Positions 1-10,777 of a stretch of 64,000 nt of DNA are shown one piece after another. The number at the start of each line of letters is the position of its first letter. Position 1 is the first letter of the stretch. The notes under the pieces were generated by a model. That model did not search any database. It saw nothing but the letters and a program-made list of their open reading frames with translations, and was not told where the DNA came from. Source of the stretch: Lantana camara (lineage: Eukaryota > Streptophyta > Magnoliopsida > Lamiales > Verbenaceae); the NCBI GenBank assembly GCA_037501455.1, contig CM074865.1:10453001-10517000 (forward strand), in the 5' to 3' direction. Both the position numbers and the translations under genes were made by a program.

Positions 1-1276
1 TTGTAGTTAATTCACTAATTAATTATATTTGGGCTTGATAATTAATTCTCCAATTAATTAACACATGATCCAATTTCTCAAATGGATCACGCCTTCCCAA
101 ACAATGTTCTCGATCCACACGTGAACTTTACATTGTGGGCTCGTTTCGATCAACTGTTTGATCTTTCCATAATACCCTTTAAACCCGGTATTTATGTGTG
201 ACCCTCTAGGTTCAATCTCAGTTAGCAGTGAGCCTAATTAATTAATACACTTTATTAATTAATTACCTCACAGATCACACGACCATAGTCTAGCAACAGG
301 TTTGTGACCCCTACCCGAAATGTGAATGTATATTCGAAAGAACCTTTTCAGCCAATGACATCATATGGGATACGATCCTCCTACCATCCTATCTCTCGAT
401 TAAGATCTAGGGCATGGGAATATAGAGAGCCCTACTAACCTTAATCTTAAAACAAAGTTCTCTTCATATTCTATTTGATCTCAATCCAAGAAAATCCCAT
501 TTTCTTGATGTCTTGATCTAACTACCTTGCGCTAGGATTTTTAGGATAGAATCATGAATGACTTGTGTAATAAGAGATCATCTTGCCTACAGCAAGTGAA
601 GGTCCTTTATTGATTCCAACAATTCTCATATGCCATTTGTGTAATCCCAACGTAGGTCGTAGTTCAGGTGTCTATACGGCGACACCCTTTTGAGCCTATA
701 TCAAATATTACAGAGTTAGATCATATGAGATAATGTGGAATCTCAAGTCTAAGGATTAATTCCTCACGTCATTGATATGTGAGATATTTCCTAATCTGGA
801 AGTTTCAGGAAACTTCCTTTCCCATTTAAGAATCTTCTCACACGGGGCACTCTCAGTGATGAAGTTCTTGTAACTATCACCCTTATGTATTATGAACACA
901 TCAACCCATGTACTTATCACCCCATGAAATCGGGTGATCCTTCTTAAGGATATAACTACACAAGCAAGTCTTAACAGAGGCAAAGTCGACACCCCCAGTG
1001 TCTATCGGCCTCATTGACTTGGAGAAGTTTCTAATCCTCGCCTATGGAGTTAAGAACTTGTTTCATGTGTTATTCCCATAATGACAAAGTTCTTAACGGC
1101 CACATCGGATTAGGGAAGTTCTAGATATGCACACGTAATGGAAACACACAAAACACGTATTGGCACGTAAGAAGTGTTCGCCTATGATTATAATCATTCA
1201 TATATTATTCAAAGATTGTCTGTGATAAAGGAAAAGTCCCAAAGCATAATAGCTTTCTAGGGCACTATTCCCAACA
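1..1276 (-). mobile_element. Copia-type LTR, right-hand part (cut by window start)
   Basis: The stretch is alignable over most of its length, in the same orientation, with the LTRs of the intact Copia element at 43978 and 51975. Shared blocks include the run 'tgtgaccctctaggttc', 'accatagtctagcaacagg', 'gagatatttcctaatctgga' and the terminal 'ctttctagggcactattc'. It ends in CA at 1276 and is followed by Athila-type gag sequence rather than a Copia polypurine tract, so this is an outer boundary: either a solo LTR or the 5' LTR of an element lying to the left. It is clearly a different, diverged subfamily. Its left end and target duplication are outside the window. Confidence 0.75.
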
Positions 1277-1282
1277 TTTATT

Positions 1283-2235
1283 ATGGACAAGACTCCGCCA
1301 AAATTAAGGAATATGATTGAAAAAGCCTCAGCACACTCGTCGAAGTGCTATACCGCCCTATCCATCCCGCGAAATGTTAATGAAGTCAATTCTTCAACTT
1401 TTGATGAACTTAAAAATATAATAAATTCTTTGGCTGCTAACCTCACCGTAGGTACACCTCAAGTGGCAATGATTTGTCAACTATGTTCTATTACAGTGCA
1501 CCCCATTTATGTATGTCCTTCTATTAAAAATAGCACATTGGAGGATGTTAATGCTGCATGGGTCCAACAATAGAATTACAATCCTTTTTCCAAAACATAC
1601 AACCCCGGTTGGAAAAATCACTCTAGTCTGAGCTATGCCCCTAAACCTCAACCACCAAACTTCCAAAACTTTGTACCTAAACCTCTAAACCCTCAACAAA
1701 ACCCACCTCTCAACCCACAAGCAATCCGAATAATTAACTTGGAATCAAACATGCAGAATATAGGGTCCACAGTGCAAAACTAAAGCTCCTCAGTTAAAAA
1801 TTTGGAAACTCAATTAGGTCAGATTGCTGCTGCATTGAGTAGGATTGAGAATCAAGGGAAGTTGCCTTCGTAAACTGAGGATCCTAGGCATAATGTCAGC
1901 CCCATCACACTCAACAGTGGTAAAGAACTTCCGCCACCACTAGAGGAGGATAGGGGACAGAAATCTGGGTCCTAAGGTGACCAGGCAAAGGGTACGACTA
2001 TAAAGTATGACCATAACTTATACTCAAACCACGACAGCGAGTCAAAAATTGTCGTGAAACCTAAACCCCCTGGTGATCCCACCTCCATTCCCTCAACATC
2101 TGGCAGAAACGAAGAAACAAAAGGAAGAAAAGAGCATTCTCGAGATATTTCAAAAAGTTGAGGTGAACATACCCTTGTTGGATGCAATCTAGCAAATTCC
2201 CAGATATGCTAAATTCCTCAAAGAGCTTTGTACCA
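1283..2235 (+). pseudogene. Degraded gag of the older Athila-type element
   Basis: The first 96 codons read open, then a TAG follows (1571-1573). Translation past the stop gives the proline-rich, asparagine-rich stretch typical of Athila-type gag after the capsid (a NYNP..YNPGWKNH motif also seen in the inner element near 5450) and a heptad-like segment (NLETQLGQIAAALS) near 1800-1850. Further stops occur, for example near 1871 and 1972, and the frame shifts after about 2160. Gag would package genomic RNA in cytoplasmic particles; this copy cannot be translated whole. The true start is not in the window. Confidence 0.7.
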
Positions 2236-2375
2236 ACAAGAGGAAACTGGTAGGTAAAGAAAAGGTAAGTGTGGGGGAAAACATGACAGTTGTTTTACAA
2301 AAGAAACTTCCCCCTAAGTGCCGTGATCAAGGTATGTCTTCAATACCATGGAAAATTGGCAATTTAGGAATTAAA

Positions 2376-2677
2376 AGAACTGTGTGATTTAGGTGTCTAT
2401 TAATGTTATGTCATTTTCTGTATATAATGCACTTAATCTTGGCCCCTTGAAAAGTACAGGTGTCATCATACAACTGGCGGACCGTTCTACAGTGTATCCG
2501 GATGGTGTTCTTGTTCAAATCAATGAATTAGCTTTCCTAGTGGATTTCTTCATATTAGACATGGAGGACAAGAATTCTGAAAAGTCTTCCGATATCCTTT
2601 TGGGTTGCCCATTTTTGAGTACTGCTAATGCTAAAATAGATGTTAAAAAAGGTCTGTTGACTTTAGAATTTGATGGT
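2376..2677 (+). pseudogene. Retroviral-type aspartic protease fragment of the older element
   Basis: The reading frame gives LCDLGVSINVMSFSVYNALN, then a LADRS motif and an ILLGCPFLSTANAKIDV motif. These are the active-site loop and the C-terminal hydrophobic-G strand of Athila-type proteases, in which DLG stands where most retroviral proteases have DTG or DSG. In such elements the protease cuts the gag-pol polyprotein. The frame is entered from noncoding, frameshifted sequence upstream and is broken at 2677 by the insertion; it continues at 12315 in a matching frame. Confidence 0.8.
2673..2677. repeat. Target site duplication ATGGT (left copy)
   Basis: ATGGT precedes the TG of the left LTR and is repeated at 12310-12314 directly after the CA of the right LTR. 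A 5-bp duplication is standard for LTR retrotransposon integration. Confidence 0.95.
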
Positions 2678-2840
2678 TGTTGAGTGTAGAATTCACAAGG
2701 ACCTGAGCTTATATTATAATATATTTTTGTGTCATTTGATGTGTTTATGTGTTTATTTTGCTCCATTTAGGTGATTATTGATTTAGTGATGAAAAACGGC
2801 GAACTAAGGCCAATCCACGCATTTTGGAGGAAAAAAAGGA

Positions 2841-3134
2841 GTAACCCCGTTACACCTCGGAAGAACAAATAGGTTAACCCCCATTAACAGACATAGGAGC
2901 GTCACACTTGGCGAAATAGGGGAGTAACGCCCGTTACTCCCTGACAGCATAACTCTGCTAACGCCCGTTACCAGAGGTAGTAGGAGGAGTTTTTTGGAGT
3001 AGAAGGGGTAACGGGCGTTACCCCTGAGCAGAAAGAAAGTGGTAACGCCCGTTACCACTTATAAAAGCACAAACACGATTTCATGCAGTAACGGTGTTAA
3101 CACGATTTGTGCATGGATAGGTAACGCCCGTTAC
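2841..3134. promoter_or_regulatory. Palindrome array in U3 (core GTAACGCCCGTTAC)
   Basis: About seven copies of a near-perfect palindrome, core GTAACG-CC/GG-CGTTAC, sit just upstream of the LTR TATA box: 2841-2853, 2924-2937, 2958-2971, 3008-3021, 3042-3055, about 3088-3100 and 3121-3134. Several extend symmetrically beyond the core with different flanks: GGAG/CTCC at 2921-2940, GGGG/CCCC at 3005-3024 and AAGTG/CACTT at 3037-3060. The core contains AACGG and CCGTT, which resemble plant Myb sites; that link is inference. Confidence 0.8.
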
Positions 3135-3164
3135 TTATGGCGGCGAGGTAAATTTTTGCTCAGC

Positions 3165-3172
3165 TATTTATA
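3165..3172 (+). promoter_or_regulatory. LTR TATA box
   Basis: TATTTATA about 30 bp after the last palindrome; the same sequence in the same context occurs in the right LTR. Transcription would start near 3195-3205, defining the U3/R boundary. Confidence 0.65.
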
Positions 3173-4221
3173 GTTCGTTTTGGAATCTTTTTGGGGACTT
3201 CGTCTAAGATTTCTTCTCGAGTTTTGACCTAGCTTGAGAGAAGAAGACACGGAGCTTTGGGAGGACTTAGAGAGAATTTCGAGAAGATGAAAGGATCAAA
3301 ATCTCTTTAATGCAATTTATTTTAGTTTTATTTATTGCTTTTAGTTATCAAAATAATTCCTTTGAGTTTTTTTTTCTATTCGTTAGATGTTAGATTTGTT
3401 TTTCCAGAATTCTTGAATGTTTATGAATTGATTTTTGAGACTTTGCTATACTTTGATGAACATGAATCTCTTTAATGCAATTTATTTTAGTTTTATGAGT
3501 GTTGTTTTAATTATGAGTAGCTAAAACCCTAGGGCTAGGTGAGGGATGATGATTGCATGATAAGTGTTTGATATGATGCTTGAATGACTTGTGCCAATTC
3601 TTAGTTTGAAAATTGGTTTGAATTGAATTGCAATGGCCTGATCACTCTTAGCATAATTTAGAATTACTTGAGAATTGAGAAATTGATGGTAATGGAGATG
3701 GTTTTCATAACTAGTAGATTGTAGGAATACAAAGAGATTTGGTTCTGATCTAAATCTTATTCCATGCCAAGCCGCTAGAACTAGATTTGCACTAGTCTTG
3801 ATTTTGATGGTTTAGTTAATTATTGATGACTGCGAGAACAGCTTTGAGCTTAATTAAATACGTGGTTATACCTTGAGAGAGGATAATTCATATATAAGTG
3901 ACTAGGTTGTAGAATTACACTTGTCGGACGAGTATCATGTTGAATCATGACTGCATGAATCTTTACTCCCCAACCTAATTAGTGTACTGATTTTAGTCTA
4001 CGCGTTTAGTTGTTATTTGTGTTCTATTCTAGCTAACTATTTGATCCAGCTTTAGTAGATTAGTTATCAATTCGATTTTGTTCGATCTTTAGATTAGAAA
4101 GAGATATTGAGTAGTGATTAATTTCCCTTCCCTGTGGGTACGATCCTATTGTGTTACGCGTATGTTAAGTGTACACTTGCACGATTGGTTTTAACTTAGT
4201 AGAAAATCATACAACAAGTTT

Positions 4222-4240
4222 TCGGCGCCATTGTCGTGGA
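4222..4240 (+). other. Primer binding site
   Basis: TCGGCGCCATTGTCGTGGA begins a few bases after the left LTR. It resembles the GGCGCCGTTGCCGGGGA-type site common next to Athila-group LTRs, with several substitutions. Confidence 0.7.
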
Positions 4241-4373
4241 AGGTGTTTTAAATCAATATTACATAAATATTTTGATCTAGTGCTTTAGACCATTACTTTA
4301 CTTTCGGTTTTGATCTTAGTCATTGTGGAATTGAGCTAAGGATTTTTTTTGCTTTTGTGCAGATTCACAGTGC

Positions 4374-6749
4374 ATGCGAATATCTCAAAAGCCGGAATTA
4401 GTTCCCTACGATCTGAAAATTGTGAGAACCCTCAGTGCTATTAGGAAGAAGAAGAAGAAGAAAGGCAAGAAATTCCCAATCAAATTAATGGTTGTAGATC
4501 CGAACAATGCAAGAGGCGGAGGGGTTGTAGATCCACCACAACCACCTCCTCCTGCGATTAGAGATTACAACTTGCCAAATGCTGGAGCAATCCAGAACTC
4601 AGCTCGTCCCCCGATTGGAGCAAATAACTTTGAGATCAAACCAGCTATAATCAACCTGTTGCAGAACAATCCGTTTTCAGGATTATCACTAGAGGATCCG
4701 ACATCACATCTTGAGTACTTTCTAGAGGTGTGCGATACCTTCAAGATCCACAATGTCACAACTGATGCTATCCGATTCAGGCTTTTTCCATTCTCACGAA
4801 GGGAAGGAGCCAAAGCGTGGCCAAGTACTGTACCCAATGAGTCCTTTCAGACGTGGGATGCGCTTTCTCAGGCTTTCTTAGCCAAGTTCTTCCCTCTCAG
4901 TAAGACCATGAAGTACAGGAATGATATTCAAGGTTTCAGACAACTAGATGGGGAATCCTTCTATGAGGCGTGAGAAAGGTTTAAGGATTTGCAGAAGAAG
5001 TGCCCTCATCATGGGATTTTCGGTTGGCTATTGATTCAAACTTTTTATAATGGGATGTCCCCTACATACAGAGGAACGATGGATGCCACCGTGGGCGGAG
5101 CATTTTTGTCAAAATCTGAGGCCATTGCTAAAGAACTGTTGGATAATATGTCACAGAATGATGTTTTTGTGCATGACAGGAGCCATTCCCCCAGTCAAGC
5201 AGTAACTGCAGAACAAGACGGATTAACCTCCATTAATGCCCAGTTTGAAGCTCTTAACAAGAGACAGGACCAACTTTCGATGAATGCAGTTGGGACACAA
5301 GCCCAACCTGTTCAGGTAATTTGTGAAATTTGTAGTGGTCCACATGCATTTAACGTGTTTCCTCATACCAACACAGGGGAGAAGGTGCAAGAGCAAGTGA
5401 ATTATGTAAAGAACTCAAAACCGATGAATGACCCTCACTCAAACACTTACAATCCGGGCTGGAAGAACCACCCCCATTTTCCTTGGTCCAAGAATCAGAA
5501 TGTCCAGCAACCACCTCAACCAAGACCACAATTTCAGCCGAGGCCTCAGTTTCAGCAGAGACCACCCGTTCCATATCACGCCCTACCTCCTCAGCAGGAA
5601 CAGAAGCAAGGATGGGAGGCTGCGCTCGAGAAATTCATAGCAGTGTCTACGAAACGATATCAAAAATTGAAGACTCAAGTAGAACAGGTAGTGAACCAGA
5701 ACAGAAATTTGGAAACTCAAATTGGTCAGATTACCCAATCTTTGAATATGAGAGGCCCCGGAATGCTGCTGAGTCAAACTGAAAACAATCCCAAGGAGCA
5801 CCGTAAGGCCATATTTGTGTTAAACGAGGGGGAGAATGGAAGTCCAAGGTTGCTTGCAGATTTTGATGTTGATGAGTTTGTCGGTAAAAAGATTGAAGAG
5901 GTAGTTGAAATTGACAAGGTAGATATAGAGGAGCATAAGGAAGATCTCCCTTCCAAGCCAAAGGTGAGTGTGGCACCCAAGGAACAAGTTCCACCGGTGA
6001 TTTTTCGTCAGAGGTTACAGAAGCAGAAATTAGAGAAACAATTTGAGAAGTTTTTAAGTATGTTCAAGCAACTTCACATTAACATTCCCTTTGCGGAGGC
6101 ATTAGCTCAAATGCCCAAGTTTTTTACGTTTCTTAAGGAAGTGGTTTCAAGAACAGGGAAGTCTGAAGACTTTCCTACAGTTGCACTCACTGAAAAGTGT
6201 AGTGTCATCATCCAAGGGAAGCTTCCTCCAAAACTCAAGGATCCCGGGAGTTTTTCTATTCCTCTAACTATTGGTTCCTTACACTTTCATAATGCTTTAT
6301 GTGATTTAGGATCTAGTGTGAGCCTAATCTCGTTATCTACGTACAGGAAATTGGGAGGGATGAAGCTAATCCCGACTAGTATGAAGCTCCAACTAGCTGA
6401 CAGATCGGTGAAATACCCTGTAGGGATTATGGAAGATGTGTTGGTAAAAGTGGGTAAATTGTACATCCTCACTGACTTTGTAGTTATGGATGTTGAAAAC
6501 GACTAGAACATACCATTGATTCTTGGAAGACCGTTTCTGGCCACGGCAGGAGCAAACATTGATGTTAAAAGTGGATGGCTTACGTTCACTATAGGGAGCG
6601 AACATATGAAGTTTAGGATTTGTAGCCCCGAAGGACCACCAATTTTGAACGAGGATGTTTTGAGCATGGCTATGTGGAACCCGAGATCCGGGGTAGTGAG
6701 CAGAAAGAATGAGGTCACGTCGTGTGACTCATCAATTTTGGATTTCTAG
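4374..6749 (+). pseudogene. gag-protease polyprotein with two in-frame stops
   Basis: A single reading frame of about 790 codons is broken only by TGA at 4971-4973 and TAG at 6504-6506. In order: a lysine-rich N-terminus, a polyproline patch, a capsid region of the Retrotrans_gag type (from 'AKAWPSTVPNESFQTWDAL' to the KKCPHHG segment, about 4810-5020), a Pro/Gln-rich linker (5480-5600), a coiled-coil-like stretch (5640-5750), an acidic region, then the protease with CDLGSS and, after the second stop, ILGRPFLATAGANIDV. The frame ends at 6749 with no link into RT. Gag would form the particle and the protease process it. Two nonsense changes in otherwise clean sequence suggest fairly recent loss. 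The first ATG in frame is used as start. Confidence 0.88.
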
Positions 6750-7179
6750 TCCCTAATCCGGTTGTCAAAGTCAAGCTAACGACTATCACTTAGAACTAAT
6801 CTCTTTTCTTTTCTTTTCTTTTTCATTCCTTTTGTTTCGTCTCATTTTCGCATTTAATTTTAGCTCTCTCTCGCTTTGCAGGATAGATGTGGGGTTATCA
6901 GAGTAAGCGCAGGGGAAGCATGCAAGGATGTGACTCGAGCCTTAATGTCGACATTGAGGTCCAGTTAAGTTGTGCGTGAACATTAGTGTGCATGAGATTA
7001 ATTGTGTGTATAGAGATAATTGATGCGACTTGATGCGTTATGTGCTTGAGATGGATATGTGTTTCGAGATTGGTGCACTGTGTTTTGATTGAAATTTTTG
7101 AGTTAATCTGTGTGAATTAATGTCATTAACCACCGACTGAGTTTGAGTTTGTTGAAATTGGGTTTCGGGCGAGAATGCA

Positions 7180-7303
7180 GTAACGGGCGTTACACCCCTT
7201 TAGGCTATTTTTGGTAACGCCCATTAATAGGTACAGGCCTTCAGGCAAGGGAGTGGTAATGGGCATTACACCTTGCGTGTATAAATTCGGTAATGCCCGC
7301 TAC
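7180..7303. promoter_or_regulatory. Internal palindrome array upstream of ORF2
   Basis: Four copies of the LTR palindrome: GTAACGGGCGTTAC at 7180-7193, GTAACGCCCATTAA at 7214-7227, GTAATGGGCATTAC at 7256-7269 and GTAATGCCCGCTAC at 7290-7303. The third keeps self-complementarity despite two changes (AT replaces AC on one side, AT replaces GT on the other). The surrounding sequence is not a copy of the LTR. Confidence 0.75.
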
Positions 7304-7401
7304 CCGAGCAAAATCACGTTTTTCTTAATTAGAAAGGGGAAGAGTCGTTTTTGAAGATAAATCTTAATTCCTCTCAACTTGGGCCCTCCCCCACCACAAC
7401 C

Positions 7402-7409
7402 TATAAATA
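7402..7409 (+). promoter_or_regulatory. Internal TATA box for ORF2
   Basis: TATAAATA about 100 bp downstream of the internal palindrome array, the same order as in the LTR. A start near 7430-7440 would give a short leader, then the intron at 7525. Confidence 0.6.
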
Positions 7410-7524
7410 TAGAACTCCCTCTACTCTTTTCTCACACAAACACAATAACTTAGAAGAGAAGCAAGCAATTCTTCCTAACCAAGGCATCACAACTATCACA
7501 CATATTCTTTCCCCTTGTGAATTG

Positions 7525-7933
7525 GTAAGTAATCCCTCTCTCTTAGTTTGAAGTTAGAATGAATTCTTCACATCTAAGAATTGAACCCTAGTATTTAATG
7601 GCATAATTAGATGATTTTGTGGGTTACAATTGTTAAAGCTTGAGAAATTATGCATGGGTAATTGAATTGAAGTGAATCTAACTTGAATTGGGTAAATTTT
7701 GGAAGAATCCTAGTCTCTAGCTAACCTTTGAATTCAATTTTGGGATTGATTGAGGAGAATTTTGAACTTGAGCTATAACACTATAGAGCTTTGTTGAATT
7801 GGGTTAGATAGATGGAAGAATTTTGATCAAAACTCAAACCCTACGATAATGCATATAAGGTGTTCGATAGTTTGTTGGAGTGAATTGTGATTGATTTTTA
7901 TGTGCATTGCCTTACTATATTTGCATATTATAG
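7525..7933 (+). other. Probable 5' UTR intron of ORF2
   Basis: A consensus donor (ATTG/GTAAGT) at 7525 and an acceptor (TATTATAG) ending at 7933 flank a T-rich 409-bp stretch. The acceptor lies 5 bp before the ATG of ORF2 at 7939. Confidence 0.55.
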
Positions 7934-7938
7934 GTGCC

Positions 7939-9180
7939 ATGGGACTTACTAAGCGCTCTTAACCTATTGAACCCTTCACTACCTCATCCCGGTTGGATCA
8001 TCAACCATTGGTGTCGGTCAACATAACGGTGAATGCTATGGGAAATCCCTTTCAAAGGAATTTGTCAAGGAATATTATTTCTACTCGGTTCTTCAAGGAC
8101 ATGTGGATGGAGAAGCTTAAGGCTTGGGAAGAAGTGAAAAGGTTGTTTGATAACATCGGTTGGTTGCCATTCCTTGTTAGGAAGAATTTGACCTATGCTA
8201 AGATGACGGCGGCTTTCTTTACGACTATGAACTTCAACCTGGTGGGCAACACATTGACCTTCACTCTAGATAATCAGGAATCTCGAGTTTGAAATATGAA
8301 TCGGATACGGGAGATTCTTCGTTTCCCGGCCTATGCCACTTCCTCCTTGCCTAAATGGAATGATGCTCAGAGAGAGGAAGTATGGAGCTCCTTCCCTTTG
8401 CGTAAAGGTGTGCCAAGTTATTCCCCACGATACACTAATGATAGCTATCTGGATTCATTGACTTGGGTGCTAGTCCATAGGATCTTGGCCATGGGATTTT
8501 GTGCTCGATATGGAAGTGATAGCCACATCAATGAGACCGAGTTGGGAATAATATACATGATGAAGGAAGGTATCAAGTTAGACGGTACGATTGAGTTCCT
8601 ATGGAAGCTTCAAGAGATTACAGGTCGAGCTACTAAGACGATAGCTCACGGTGCATATGTGACCATGTTTGCCCGTGAGGTGTATTAGAGGCCTCGGGGA
8701 TTGTTACCCGTTGTGTGTGGTTATGACATTGGTCTACAGTACTTGGAGAATGTAGGATTGGCTATTGCATGGGAGAGTGGACACCTCAAGGATTGTATTT
8801 TGCCATGGTGGCCAATCAAGGATAGAGATAGGCTCTGGCAGATGTATAGTTGGGGTAAGGCCCGGTTTGATGAGCTTTCAGAGGTGCAGAAGGAGTAGTT
8901 AGTTCAGATTCCTGATAGACCAGATGATGAGTTTGGGATTCTTCGCAGTACTGTGCCGGTTGTTGATGACACGGATGATGGAGCTTCGGTTACAGTGAGA
9001 AGCCTTCGCGCAGGGCTGGCAGGATTAAGAGCTGATTTAACCACTGTGATCGCCAGGGTTGAGGACCTAGCACATTATGTGGATGAGCGATTCGATGAGT
9101 GGGAGGCTCGATTGGAGGCGAAGTTCGAGGGGTTCTATGCTCGTCTTGGTCAGTATTTTGGAGGACCCCCATCACCTTGA
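7939..9180 (+). pseudogene. ORF2, ATHILA ORF-1 family-like protein (about 413 codons, four in-frame stops)
   Basis: One frame runs from ATG 7939 to TGA 9178-9180 with internal stops at 7960 (TAA), 8290 (TGA), 8686 (TAG) and 8896 (TAG). The order of conserved-looking blocks fits the plant ATHILA ORF-1 family (PF03078): an N-terminal helical part with a STRFF motif, an 'IREILRFP' block, then 'WVLVHRILAMGFCARYGSDS' and a SETEL-like NETELGIIYMM block. The C-terminus (about 8990-9160) is rich in heptads and may be a coiled coil. In Athila elements this type of ORF lies downstream of pol, where an envelope-like gene is expected, but its function is not established and no clear membrane segment is visible here. 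The separate TATA box and leader intron suggest its own transcript. Assigned by motif pattern only. Confidence 0.7.
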
Positions 9181-10010
9181 CGACACCATTACTTTTCCTT
9201 TACGTTTTTAGATATTCTACTTGGAGATGTTCTTTTTGATGTGTTTGGATATTATTTTTGATACGCTTATTTCTTTACTTATGTTTGAACTCCATAAATT
9301 TTGGTTTATGCAATTGTGCCCTTCTTTACTTGAATTTGTGACTTGTTGTTGATTGTTGATTGTTGATTTCATGTTGATTGTCAATTGTCGTTGCGCTTGA
9401 TCCATGTTTTTCTAGTCACTTATCTCAGGTAATGGAAGCTTTGCTAGCACGTTTCCGGTCTTCATGAGATCAGGGAGTTTTCTTGAACTTTAATTCTTTC
9501 ATTTGCATGAGGACATTGCAAAGATTAACTGTGGGGGAGACATGCATGTATGCTAAGGTTATGTTGTTGAGCTTAAGTGGATATTTGCATGATTAGATGT
9601 TGTGTAACACTTGTAAATTGTTAGGAATTGAGAAATTGTGAAAATTTTGAAAAAATTTCCCCGTTTTGAACTTTTTCTTCGAAGTTTGATTGTTTAGCTT
9701 TTGCTCGAAGGAGTTAGGCTTTTTGAATTGAGGAAAATTTGCATGAGATTGGAAAATTTAGTGTGTTAGTATGCCCGCATATTATGAGCACTTTTGAACG
9801 TGATAATGTGCTTTGCTTAGAAAGATAACTTGATAATTTCCAATTGAGTCTAAGAATTGATTAGGATGCATTTTAGTCCTATTGAGGCGAAATTTTGAGT
9901 TAATGAAAGATGAAGGAAGTGAAGTAGGCCTTCATTGTCGAAGGATTTTAAGGCTTTACTTTTAGCCTTTTTCACTAAATAGCGCAATCTTATTGACCCC
10001 GCTGAGCCTA

Positions 10011-10062
10011 TTTGTTGTGCAAAGATTTTTGTAGCCACATTATAAGCTTAATGCACAACAAA
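10011..10062 (+). ncRNA. Conserved 3'-region hairpin (inner element copy)
   Basis: TTTGTTGTGCA (10011-10021) pairs perfectly with TGCACAACAAA (10052-10062). The 30-nt loop holds TAGCCACATTATAAGC. A matching hairpin at 13687-13737 has a nearly identical loop and two paired base changes in the stem. It may be a cis-acting RNA element; its role is unknown. Confidence 0.6.
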
Positions 10063-10762
10063 AGAAACCACCTTGTTAATTTTATACCAAGGCTTGCTCG
10101 TTTGATTCTCTTAGTGAATATCTATCGTCGACCCCTTTTGATTGTTCTTGTAATTGAAATTGAGAGATTGACTGCAAAAGAGAAAAAGAATAAGAGAAAG
10201 TGAGTGGAAAAAGAAGAGAGAAAAAGAGCACAAGAAAAGAAAGAAAAAATTATGCAAAGAAAGAAAAAATTATGCAAAGTGTGAAATTAGAAGAGTGGGA
10301 TATAAATATCCAAGTGTGGGGGAAATTGTTGTAAATGGCAAAAGAAGAGTGCTTAGTGAGTATAAAGGTTAAATGAGGTAAGCTTGGTGCGTAGTCACTT
10401 GATCTAAATTTCCATAACCTTACCCAAATCCTACATTACAAGCTCGAAAGACCTACCGATCCTGAGTTTGATTTAACTCCATTAGTGGAGATAGGTGCGA
10501 AGAGTGTATTCCGAAGTTGATAATTAGAACTTTGGAGGAAATTGTGAATTTTTTATTCTAATCTTTGTACATTGTTTCGTTCGAATTCACACACTACACA
10601 AGGGTATGCTTTTCATACTATGTTTGATGACCTTATGTTCATTAGTACTTGATTTGAATTGCTAGACTTATTTAGGCCAAGGTTCGATGATTGCTCTGAG
10701 GTTGAGGTTTGACAGGGATGTGTTTTCTTTATTTTCATATTACTCGAGGACAAGCAATATTC

Positions 10763-10777
10763 AAGTATGGGAGAATT
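10763..10777 (+). other. Polypurine tract
   Basis: AAGTATGGGAGAATT immediately precedes the right LTR, the position and composition of a plus-strand primer. Confidence 0.8.

Larger units (their letters stand above)
1277..2677 (+). mobile_element. Older Athila-type Gypsy element, 5' portion (gag-protease), interrupted at 2677
   Basis: This is the left part of a decayed Ty3/Gypsy element of Athila type. It resumes at 12310 after the inner element, and removing one copy of the ATGGT duplication rejoins the protease reading frame into the 12310 segment. No LTR or gag N-terminus is present on this side because the Copia LTR directly abuts it. The age order is clear: this element was already present when the 2678-12309 element inserted. 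Confidence 0.85.
2678..4216 (+). repeat. Left (5') LTR of the inner Gypsy element
   Basis: Starts TGTTGAGTGTAGAATTC and ends ACAACA; matches 10778-12309 over its whole length. U3 carries an array of short palindromes (2841-3134) followed by a TATA box at 3165. Positions 3299-3333 differ from the right LTR and instead repeat a segment found again at 3467-3500. Confidence 0.95.
6750..7938 (+). other. Non-coding middle region where RT-integrase is missing; holds an internal promoter and leader intron
   Basis: No pol motifs (YVDD, RNase H, HHCC/DDE) are seen here. A pyrimidine-rich stretch lies at 6795-6850. The second half contains a four-copy palindrome array, a TATA box and a plausible 5' UTR intron, listed separately, all placed upstream of ORF2. 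Confidence 0.7.
9181..10777 (+). other. 3' non-coding region of the inner element
   Basis: No credible coding sequence. It contains two internal polypurine-like motifs (CTGTGGGGGAGACATG near 9530 and GTGTGGGGGAAATTG near 10315), a conserved hairpin (10011-10062), a purine-rich tract (10155-10305) and the terminal polypurine tract. It is collinear with 13255-14518 of the older element. Confidence 0.7.

Noticed and set aside
2804..3058. Antisense ORF of 84 codons in the left LTR, with an 80-codon counterpart at 10904-11146 in the right LTR
   Set aside because: It looks conserved only because the two LTRs are copies of each other, and its repeating VTGV-type residues come from the palindrome array. 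No start context or domain.
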